A DNA stretch of 6,032 nucleotides from Nitrospirota bacterium. Lineage in GTDB: Bacteria; Nitrospirota; RBG-16-64-22; JACRHK01. The notes beneath the pieces were generated by a model. It was not told where the DNA came from and did no database searches. It saw only the letters and a list, made by a program, of their open reading frames with translations. Each line of letters starts with the position of its first letter. Position 1 is the stretch's first letter. The position numbers and the translations under genes were made by a program. The DNA is taken from positions 1-6,032 of the forward strand of contig JACRHK010000249.1 in the NCBI GenBank assembly GCA_016217625.1, written 5' to 3'. This document shows, one piece after another, positions 1-5,388 of this stretch.

Positions 1-111
1 ACAACAGAGGGAAGCGTTGTAACTATAGGTTCTCTCAGAAAGGTGATAACCGACCTGAAACTTCGTGTCTCTGTTCGTGATGAAGGACATTTCCACCTGA
101 CATTTCGGTAA
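1..111 (+). CDS. Possible 3' end of an unidentified gene entering from the left
   Basis: Frame 1 is open from the first base to a TAA at 109-111, giving 36 codons without a stop, while the other two plus-strand frames are closed in this stretch. The peptide reads like ordinary protein and ends DEGHFHLTFR. Its stop codon overlaps the ribosome binding site of the next gene, and the next ATG is only 11 bases after the stop, an arrangement typical of adjacent genes in one transcript. I do not recognise the family. A run of 36 open codons can occur by chance at this base composition (roughly one in six by a simple estimate), so the call rests mainly on the tight junction. The alternative is that this is just the 5' leader of the secreted-protein gene. 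Confidence 0.4.
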   Translation, partial: TTEGSVVTIGSLRKVITDLKLRVSVRDEGHFHLTFR

Positions 112-117
112 GGGGAG
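111..117 (+). promoter_or_regulatory. Ribosome binding site of the secreted-protein gene
   Basis: AGGGGAG lies 5 bases before the ATG at 123, a good Shine-Dalgarno match at standard spacing. It supports that start codon and begins on the last base of the upstream TAA, which would allow translational coupling if the upstream frame is a real gene. Confidence 0.7.
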
Positions 118-122
118 ACGGT

Positions 123-977
123 ATGTACTTTAATAGACCTCTGATCGCTCTGTTTGCTCTATCAGTTATTCTACCAACGCCTGCCTATGCTGGTACTGGA
201 TACTACGAAGACTGTTATTACGTGACGGGAGATAGGATTTCCGTCTCGGTGTCAGGGACAATTTCAAAACCGGTTGGGAGCGTTTTTTCATACAGTTACT
301 CGATCGCAAGCAACCCACAAAGCGAACAAGCCGTTTGGAAATTCGAAATTATACTTCCGGCGTCAAATATAGTTGTGAGTGCTGATTCTCCTGGGTGGGG
401 CGGGCCGGGGTGGTCAGGGAAGCCTACCAAATTCGGCAGTCACTTGTATGCAACCCCTCCCTATTCGATCGCATGGGCTGCACCAGAAGGAAAATATATT
501 AAACCCTCGGAGACTGTTTCGGGATTTTCGTTTCAAACCTCGTATGGTCTGCCTGGGATCGTCGAATATTATTCAGAAGGTGACGCGCCAGCTCCTACTT
601 GCCCGGAAGGATGGGCCGTGGATTTCATTCCCGGCTACGATGACCTCACCCCCTACGGCCCAGGCGTCGTGGGGCGGACGATCGGGCCCGTACAGCCGCC
701 CGCCACGTTTATCCCGCTGGTCTTTCTGGACTATCTTGTTTCCCTGAAACGTGAAGCCTTCTCTCTGGGGTGGATTAAGAACAAGGGACTCGAGCAAAGC
801 CTGGATGCCAAGCTGGAGAGCGCCAGGGCGGCCTTGCAGCGGGGGCAACCCAAGACCGCCCAGAACGCCCTGGGTGCCCTGCTCAACGAGGTGGAGGCTC
901 AGCAGGGCAAGGGGCTGACCGGCGAGGCATACGGGCTGCTCAACTACAACGTGCAGTACCTGATTGAGCGCCTGTAA
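123..977 (+). CDS. Secreted protein with signal peptide and C-terminal FIMAH-like helical domain
   Basis: The 284-residue product starts with a classic signal peptide: an Arg at position 5, a hydrophobic stretch over residues 6-18, and a probable signal peptidase I site after PAYA at residue 23. The mature part to about residue 155 is rich in Ser, Tyr, Gly and Trp, looks beta-sandwich-like, and has a GW-rich loop at 90-99; I do not recognise its function. A linker rich in Pro and Gly (about 155-195) leads to a charged helical C-terminus (about 200-284). That segment contains SLGWIKNKGLEQSLDAKL, a helix with ARAALQRGQPKTAQNAL, and NEVEAQQGKGL. It resembles the FIMAH domain found at the end of many secreted bacterial proteins, a resemblance made from memory and not from a search. 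Cys31 and Cys160 are the only mature-region cysteines and could form a disulfide. The first part of the gene is clearly more AT-rich than the last, suggesting domain shuffling. The product is probably periplasmic or extracellular; no enzymatic motif is seen. Confidence 0.8.
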   Translation: MYFNRPLIALFALSVILPTPAYAGTGYYEDCYYVTGDRISVSVSGTISKPVGSVFSYSYSIASNPQSEQAVWKFEIILPASNIVVSADSPGWGGPGWSGKPTKFGSHLYATPPYSIAWAAPEGKYIKPSETVSGFSFQTSYGLPGIVEYYSEGDAPAPTCPEGWAVDFIPGYDDLTPYGPGVVGRTIGPVQPPATFIPLVFLDYLVSLKREAFSLGWIKNKGLEQSLDAKLESARAALQRGQPKTAQNALGALLNEVEAQQGKGLTGEAYGLLNYNVQYLIERL

Positions 978-991
978 GCGTTCAGTCCTGC

Positions 992-2143
992 TTAAGGGAT
1001 CTCCAGCTCTTTGGGAAACTGCGTGAGGTTCCGGCAGCCGGTCTCTGTCACCACGACCAGGTCTTCAATCCGGACGGCCCCCAGGTCCGGGTAATACAGC
1101 CCCGGCTCCACGGTCACCGCATGCCCGCTATGCAGCGTGTCGTCCATCTTGCTGATCCGCGGCGGCTCGTGGACGTCCAGCCCCAGACCGTGGCCCGTGC
1201 CGTGGAAGTATCCCTGCATCCTCCCGTTCTGAAGTCCGGTCTCGTATCCTTTAGATCGAAAGTGATCGAGGATCGCTTGATGGATCGCTTGTCCGGAGGC
1301 GCCGTGGCGGATCCGTGAGAAGGCGATCTCCTGACCCTCCAGGACTGTCTCGTACAGGCGCTTGAGGCTGTCTTTCGCGCGCCCCTTGACCACCGTTCGA
1401 GTGATGTCGGCAAAATACCGGCTCCGAGAGGACCGGGGAAAGACATCCAGGATGATCGCCTCGCCGGCACGCAGGGTGCCGGACCCCTCGTTGTGGGGAT
1501 CACAGGCGTCCACACCGCAGGCCACGATGGTATGCTGCGCCACGCACTCGCGCTCCATGAGGGCCACGTTGATTACCTGCTTGAGGCGCTCTGAAGTCAG
1601 GACCTCCCCCTGCCAGTGGAGCGCACCCCCTCTCACGTCGGCCTCGCGGAGAATGGCAATAGCCCGCTCCATCACCGCTTCCGTGTGACGGAGCGTTTCC
1701 GTAATCAGTCCGATCTCCTCCTCCGTTTTGACGGTACGCGCCTCAAAAAACGGCTCCCGTTTCGAGCGGATGAAATACCCCTTTTCGCGCAGAGGATCCG
1801 CCAGTCCGATCCCAAAGCTCTCCGGCACGAGAAGCGCCGTCACCCCCCGCTCTCTGAGCAGTGCGTTCACGACGTCGATCGATCGAGGCTTTTCCGTCCC
1901 TTCCTGCCTGGCCCGATCCTCGTAAGTCGCATACGAAAGTGTAGTGTCGACCCGAGCCTCCTTCCGAGCGCGGTCGATTTCCAGGTCGCTCATCAGCAGA
2001 ATCTTCTCTCCCTCGACCTCCAGGTAGATGAACGGATCGGGAGCCAGGAACCCGGTGGCAAAATACAGGTTCGAATCGATCTCGCTCGAGGCGATAATCA
2101 GGATCGCCTCGTTATCCCCTTCTAGTCGTTCGTTACTTGTCAC
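992..2143 (-). CDS. M24-family metallopeptidase (Xaa-Pro aminopeptidase/dipeptidase-like)
   Basis: The 383-residue product has the two-part layout of aminopeptidase P and prolidase: an N-terminal creatinase-like domain (about 1-135) and a C-terminal pita-bread catalytic domain (about 140-383). The five expected ligands of the dinuclear metal site are all present: D233, D246, H318 (in HGTGHGLG), E346 (in VEPGLY) and E360 (in RIED). The substrate-site histidines H204 and H325 (DVHE) are also present, so the enzyme should be active on peptides with proline in the second position. The two aspartates are 13 residues apart (DVFPRSSRSRYFAD), not the usual 11. The start is GTG at 2141-2143, chosen because AGGAGG sits 5 bases upstream and the N-terminal sequence runs straight into conserved-looking sequence. 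It overlaps the end of lipA by 11 bases, so it is probably translated by coupling as the last gene of the pdh operon. Cleavage specificity (aminopeptidase or dipeptidase) cannot be decided from sequence, so no symbol is given. Confidence 0.92.
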   Translation of the reverse strand: MTSNERLEGDNEAILIIASSEIDSNLYFATGFLAPDPFIYLEVEGEKILLMSDLEIDRARKEARVDTTLSYATYEDRARQEGTEKPRSIDVVNALLRERGVTALLVPESFGIGLADPLREKGYFIRSKREPFFEARTVKTEEEIGLITETLRHTEAVMERAIAILREADVRGGALHWQGEVLTSERLKQVINVALMERECVAQHTIVACGVDACDPHNEGSGTLRAGEAIILDVFPRSSRSRYFADITRTVVKGRAKDSLKRLYETVLEGQEIAFSRIRHGASGQAIHQAILDHFRSKGYETGLQNGRMQGYFHGTGHGLGLDVHEPPRISKMDDTLHSGHAVTVEPGLYYPDLGAVRIEDLVVVTETGCRNLTQFPKELEIP

Positions 2144-3044
2144 CCACCCCTCCTGACTTCTGACTTCTGACTCCTGACTCTACTTTTTCAGCATGATACG
2201 AACTTCTCACTTTCGGCCCCGACTCCACATGGGAGAAGCCCAAAGTCCGCGCCTCCTCTCCCAGCGCCGTGAACTCCTCGGGTGTATAGAACCGCTCTAC
2301 GGGGAGATGCCGCCTTGTCGGCTGGAGGTATTGGCCAAGGGTCAGGATATCACACCCCACAGCCCGAAGATCATGAAAAACCTGGCGGATCTCCTCCTCC
2401 GTTTCCCCCAGGCCGAGCATGATACCGGTCTTCGTCAACGCCCCCCGAGCCTTGGCCCGTTCCAGCACCTCGAGCGACCGGAGATATTTCGCCTGCTGCC
2501 GGACGCGGGGATAAAGCCGCGGCACGGTCTCCACGTTGTGCCCCAAGATGTCGGGCCCAGCCTCCAACACGGTCCGGAGGGCCGTCTCAGCCCCCCGGAA
2601 GTCGGGGATCAGAAGTTCTACCCGGCAGTCGGGCGCGCGCTGACGGATCTGCCGGACAGTCTCAGCGAAGGTTGTCGCTCCCCCATCCTCCAGCTCATCC
2701 CGGTTCACAGAGGTTACGACCACATGTCGAAGGCCGAGGGCTGCCGCTGCTTCCCCCACGCGGGCGGGCTCCTCCCGGTCCAGCGCTTCAGGACGGCCCG
2801 TCGTGACGGCGCAGAAACCGCAGCTCCGGGTACAGACCTCCCCCAGGATCATGAACGTCGCCGTCCCGGCGTTCCAGCATTCCCAGATATTGGGGCAGCG
2901 GGCCTCTTCGCAGACCGTGTGAAGGGCCGACGCCTTCAGCCGCCCCGCGACCAGCCGATACCCCTCCCCCTCCACCGGATGGACCTTGAACCACTCCGGC
3001 AGACGGAGCCGGGTCCGCTCTTCAACAACAGGATATTTCCGCAT
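2133..3044 (-). CDS. lipA: Lipoyl synthase (radical SAM)
   Basis: LipA inserts two sulfur atoms at C6 and C8 of an octanoyl group attached to lipoyl-domain lysines, using S-adenosylmethionine and two [4Fe-4S] clusters. Both cluster motifs are intact in this 303-residue protein. C45, C50 and C56 (CX4CX5C) hold the auxiliary, sulfur-donating cluster; C71, C75 and C78 (CX3CX2C) hold the radical SAM cluster. The C-terminal RSSY motif, whose serine ligates the auxiliary cluster, is at 280-283, and the N-terminal RLPEWFKV is typical of the family. The ATG at 3042-3044 is chosen; the Shine-Dalgarno is weak (AAGG about 12 bases upstream). Conserved sequence ends near residue 285, and the remaining tail is largely encoded by tandem heptamers. 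The gene follows pdhC after a 58-base spacer and overlaps the M24 peptidase by 11 bases. Its obvious substrate in this operon is the octanoylated K43 of the E2 encoded next to it; no octanoyltransferase (lipB/lipM) is visible. Confidence 0.97.
   Translation of the reverse strand: MRKYPVVEERTRLRLPEWFKVHPVEGEGYRLVAGRLKASALHTVCEEARCPNIWECWNAGTATFMILGEVCTRSCGFCAVTTGRPEALDREEPARVGEAAAALGLRHVVVTSVNRDELEDGGATTFAETVRQIRQRAPDCRVELLIPDFRGAETALRTVLEAGPDILGHNVETVPRLYPRVRQQAKYLRSLEVLERAKARGALTKTGIMLGLGETEEEIRQVFHDLRAVGCDILTLGQYLQPTRRHLPVERFYTPEEFTALGEEARTLGFSHVESGPKVRSSYHAEKVESGVRSQKSGGVGDK
2149..2154 (-). promoter_or_regulatory. Ribosome binding site of the M24 peptidase, inside lipA
   Basis: On the minus strand a perfect AGGAGG lies 5 bases before the GTG start at 2143 and inside the final codons of lipA. 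Part of it (2151-2154) is the last unit of the heptamer array at 2151-2178, so the repeat contributes to the translation signal. It decides in favour of the GTG start. Confidence 0.75.
2151..2178 (-). repeat. Four tandem heptamers within the 3' end of lipA
   Basis: On the plus strand the units are TCCTGAC, TTCTGAC, TTCTGAC and TCCTGAC (2151-2157, 2158-2164, 2165-2171, 2172-2178), in perfect 7-base phase and varying only at the second base. On the coding strand the unit is GTCAGRA. The array is translated as part of the LipA tail, after the family's last conserved motif, and abuts the start signals of the next gene. Just downstream on the coding strand, 2132-2145 (GTTACTT, GTCACCC on the plus strand) resembles two units of the different array at 5352-5386, though two units may be chance. 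Confidence 0.9.
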
Positions 3045-3057
3045 AATGATTTATTAC

Positions 3058-3087
3058 CTTCGCCTCAACCTTAACCTTCACCTCAAC
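3058..3087 (-). repeat. Five degenerate tandem hexamers in the pdhC-lipA spacer
   Basis: On the plus strand the units are CTTCGC, CTCAAC, CTTAAC, CTTCAC and CTCAAC, in 6-base phase; on the coding strand the consensus is GTTRAG. The array fills half of the 58-base spacer between the pdhC stop and the lipA start. No strong hairpin, U-tract or convincing promoter is seen in the spacer. The AAGG preceding lipA is at the repeat's downstream edge. Confidence 0.8.
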
Positions 3088-3102
3088 CTGTCTTCTCTCG
3101 GT

Positions 3103-4362
3103 TCACTGCACCAGCAGTCCCGCCGGGTTCTCCAGGATTTTTGTAAAGACATCCAGCCATTGTCCGGCCTGTAATCCATCAACGGCCCGATGGTCGCAGG
3201 AAAGCGTCGCCGTCAACTCTTTCCGGACGGTCACCTGTCCCCCCTCTGCTACGGGAACCTCGCGGATAGCCCCCACGGCCAGGACTGCGGCCTGAGGCGG
3301 CACGATGATGGCGCTGAATGATTCCACTCCTAACATCCCCAGGTTCGAGAGGCTGAACGTCGCCCCCGTGTACTCCTCGGGCAGGAGCGCCCGCTTCCGG
3401 GCCCGATCGATGAGCGCCCGACTCTCCCCGGCAATGGCCCGGAGGTCCTTTGCCTGGCAGTTCCGAATGACGGGCGTGATCAGCCCGTCTTCCAAACCTA
3501 CCGCCACGCCGATATGGATGCGGCGGTAGTGCCGGATCACCGGCTTCCCTTCCGCCTCCAGGTAGGAGACATTGAGCCGGGGATATTGCCCCAGCGCCAG
3601 GGCCGCGGCCTTGACCAGCAGATCGGTGATGGTCACCTTCAGCCCGCCCGGGACCGTCTCGAGCTGGGATTTCAGGTCCAGCAGTCGGCCCACCGCAATC
3701 GCACGGCTGACATAGAAGTGCGGGACCGGCGCCTTGCTCTGGCTCACGTTCCTGGCGATCGCCTTCCGCATCTGGCTGAGTGGCTGGTCCTCGTACTCCT
3801 CCGCCGAGACCTCCACCCGTGCCGGCCCTGCCGTGGCAAGAACCGCTTCCACGTCCCGCTCGACAACCCGTCCCCCGGGCCCCGTTCCCCGGACCAGCGT
3901 CAGATCCACTCCTTTCTCTTCGGCCAAGCGCCGGGCCAGGGGAGAGATCTTCAGGCGGCCCCGCTCCCGCGCGGCCTCCTCCTCAACCATGGCCTCCATT
4001 GCCGCCCCCTTCTCCGCGTCAAACGTTCTGCCGCCGGTTTTCTCGCCGTCCTCCGCCGGCCGCGCAACCACGGCAGCCCCTTCTACTGAGACCATGTGTT
4101 CAAGCAGCGTTGTCAGGTCTTCCTTCGGCGCACCGATGACTCCTATCACTGTCCCCACAGGCACAGCTTCGCCCGCTTGGATGAGGATCTTCCTTAACAC
4201 GCCGGAAGCGAAGGCCTGGAGATCCATGACCGCCTTGTCCGTCTCGACTTCCGCGAGAGAATCCCCCGCCTCGACGGCCTCTCCCTCCTGCTTGTACCAG
4301 CGGATGAGGACCCCCTCCTCCATCGTATCGCTCAACCGCGGCATCACGACTTTGCTGGCCAT
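3103..4362 (-). CDS. pdhC: Pyruvate dehydrogenase E2, dihydrolipoamide acetyltransferase
   Basis: E2 forms the core of the complex, takes the acetyl group from E1 on its lipoyl arm and passes it to coenzyme A. The 419-residue protein has the full layout. A single lipoyl domain (about 2-78) carries the lipoylation site K43 in VETDKAVM. A peripheral subunit-binding domain (about 138-176) reads ISPLARRLAEEKGVDL then GTGPGGRVVERDV. The catalytic domain spans about 190-419, with SLSNLGMLGVESF near 337-349 and the active-site motif DHRAVDG, in which H391 and D395 are the catalytic residues. The linker between the lipoyl and subunit-binding domains (about 80-136) is charged and Glu/Ala-rich, not the usual Ala-Pro hinge. 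The ATG start is supported by GGAG 6 bases upstream, within the last codons of pdhB, and the 3-base gap implies coupled translation. Neighbouring E1 subunits of PDH type and lipA support pyruvate as substrate; acetoin dehydrogenase E2 is a less likely alternative. Confidence 0.96.
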   Translation of the reverse strand: MASKVVMPRLSDTMEEGVLIRWYKQEGEAVEAGDSLAEVETDKAVMDLQAFASGVLRKILIQAGEAVPVGTVIGVIGAPKEDLTTLLEHMVSVEGAAVVARPAEDGEKTGGRTFDAEKGAAMEAMVEEEAARERGRLKISPLARRLAEEKGVDLTLVRGTGPGGRVVERDVEAVLATAGPARVEVSAEEYEDQPLSQMRKAIARNVSQSKAPVPHFYVSRAIAVGRLLDLKSQLETVPGGLKVTITDLLVKAAALALGQYPRLNVSYLEAEGKPVIRHYRRIHIGVAVGLEDGLITPVIRNCQAKDLRAIAGESRALIDRARKRALLPEEYTGATFSLSNLGMLGVESFSAIIVPPQAAVLAVGAIREVPVAEGGQVTVRKELTATLSCDHRAVDGLQAGQWLDVFTKILENPAGLLVQ

Positions 4363-4365
4363 CGC

Positions 4366-5346
4366 TCACTCCATGTACAGCGTCTTCCGAACGGCCTGCA
4401 CGACACGTTCCTTGCTGGGCACCACGGACTTCTCCAAGTTTCTCGCGTAAGGCATCGGCACGTCCAGGCCCGTCACCCGCTCAATCGGCGCATCGAGATC
4501 ATCAAAACAGCGGCCATAGAGGATCGCCGAGATCTCCGAGCCCACGCCGCAGAACCGCCACCCCTCTTCCACGATGACGCACCGGCCTGTTTTCCGCACC
4601 GAACCGACCAACAGGTCGATGTCCAGAGGGCGGATCGTCCGGGGATCCACAACCTCGGCCTCGATTCCCTCCTTGGACAGATCATCCGCTACGGCCATAA
4701 CCAGGTGGAGCATCTTCGAGTAAGCGATAATCGTCACGTCCTTTCCCGGCCGCTTCACCTCCCCCTTGCCGATCGGGATCACGTACTCCTCCTCCGGCAC
4801 CTGCCCCCGCACCGGGTAGAGGAGCTCCCCCTCGATAAAGATAATCGGGTTGTCGTCCCGGACCGCCGCCTTGAAGAGCCCCTTCACATCCTTCGGCGTG
4901 GCAGGCATGACGACCTTCAAGCCCGGGACGTGGGCGAAGAGCGACTCCAGCGAATGGGAGTGCTGCGCGGCCAGTTGATGCGCCCCGCCGCCCGGCCCCC
5001 GGATGACCAGGGGAACGGCGACCTGCCCTCCCGACATGAAGCGGATTTTGGCCGCGTGGTTGATGATCTGATCCAGCGCCAAGATAGCAAAGTTGAACGT
5101 CATCACCTCGATGACCGGCCGGAGCCCCACCATGGCCGCGCCGATCCCCACGCCAACGAAGGCAGGCTCCGTGATCGGCGTGTCCACGACACGCATCGGC
5201 CCGAACCGCTGCAACAGCCCCTTGCTGACCTTGTATGCCCCCTGATAGATCCCGACTTCCTCCCCCATGAGGAACACGCGGTCGTCCCGCTCCATCTCCT
5301 CGCGGAGGGCCTGGTTCAGGGCCTCTCGATAGGTCATCTCGGTCAT
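4366..5346 (-). CDS. pdhB: Pyruvate dehydrogenase E1 component, beta subunit
   Basis: The beta subunit pairs with E1 alpha as an alpha2beta2 heterotetramer and supplies the half of the thiamine diphosphate site that activates the cofactor. With the ATG at 5344-5346 it is 326 residues, normal for the family. Characteristic stretches are FLMGEEVGIYQGAYKVSKGL, DTPITEPAFVGVGIG with the conserved cofactor-activating glutamate E60, FNFAILALDQIINHAAK, and the active-site region AAQHSHSLESLFAHVPGLKV with H129 and H131. The C-terminal transketolase-type domain follows (VDPRTIRPLD, then VIVEEGWRFCGVGSE). The GEEVxxYQGAYKV signature matches PdhB of pyruvate dehydrogenases better than acetoin dehydrogenase beta. 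A GTG directly upstream (5347-5349) could add one residue, and a further ATG lies at 5335-5337. ATG 5346 gives MTEMTYREAL, the usual family N-terminus. None of these starts has a good Shine-Dalgarno; the upstream spacer is a heptamer array. It is followed by pdhC after 3 bases. Confidence 0.96.
   Translation of the reverse strand: MTEMTYREALNQALREEMERDDRVFLMGEEVGIYQGAYKVSKGLLQRFGPMRVVDTPITEPAFVGVGIGAAMVGLRPVIEVMTFNFAILALDQIINHAAKIRFMSGGQVAVPLVIRGPGGGAHQLAAQHSHSLESLFAHVPGLKVVMPATPKDVKGLFKAAVRDDNPIIFIEGELLYPVRGQVPEEEYVIPIGKGEVKRPGKDVTIIAYSKMLHLVMAVADDLSKEGIEAEVVDPRTIRPLDIDLLVGSVRKTGRCVIVEEGWRFCGVGSEISAILYGRCFDDLDAPIERVTGLDVPMPYARNLEKSVVPSKERVVQAVRKTLYME
4369..4372 (-). promoter_or_regulatory. 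Ribosome binding site of pdhC within the end of pdhB
   Basis: On the minus strand GGAG precedes the pdhC ATG by 6 bases (4363-4368) and spans the last sense codons of pdhB (ATG GAG TGA). It fixes the pdhC start and indicates coupling of E1 beta and E2 synthesis. Confidence 0.65.
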
Positions 5347-5351
5347 CACTT

Positions 5352-5386
5352 GTTACCCGTTGCTCGTTGCTCGTTACCCGTTACTC
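5352..5386 (-). repeat. Five tandem heptamers filling the pdhA-pdhB spacer
   Basis: On the plus strand the units are GTTACCC, GTTGCTC, GTTGCTC, GTTACCC and GTTACTC, in unbroken 7-base phase, consensus GTTRCYC; on the coding strand the unit is GRGYAAC. The 35 bases occupy nearly the whole spacer between the pdhA stop (5389) and the pdhB start (5346), leaving no room for a canonical ribosome binding site. The array ends three bases before the possible GTG start. Confidence 0.92.
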
Positions 5387-5388
5387 AC

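Noticed and set aside
966..983. Possible terminator hairpin at the end of the secreted-protein gene (GAGCGC, 6-base loop, GCGTTC)
   Set aside because: The stem is only 6 pairs including one G-U, overlaps the stop codon, and has no T-run after it on either strand; too weak to call.
3045..3057. TAATAAAT-like -10 box just before lipA
   Set aside because: It is within about 12 bases of the start codon, with no plausible -35 partner, and lies inside an apparent operon.
2193..3074. Long plus-strand open frame (293 codons) opposite lipA
   Set aside because: It lies antisense to a clear LipA with both cysteine motifs; the translation is Pro/Arg/His/Leu-rich with no recognisable motif, as expected for a shadow frame in GC-rich DNA.
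3514..4450. Overlapping plus-strand frames opposite pdhC
   Set aside because: Several frames are open at once over the GC-rich linker of pdhC, with low-complexity Pro/Ser/Arg content; none has a credible start signal or family resemblance.
5352..5386. CRISPR-like array
   Set aside because: The units are 7 bases with no spacers between them; this is a simple tandem repeat, not a CRISPR.
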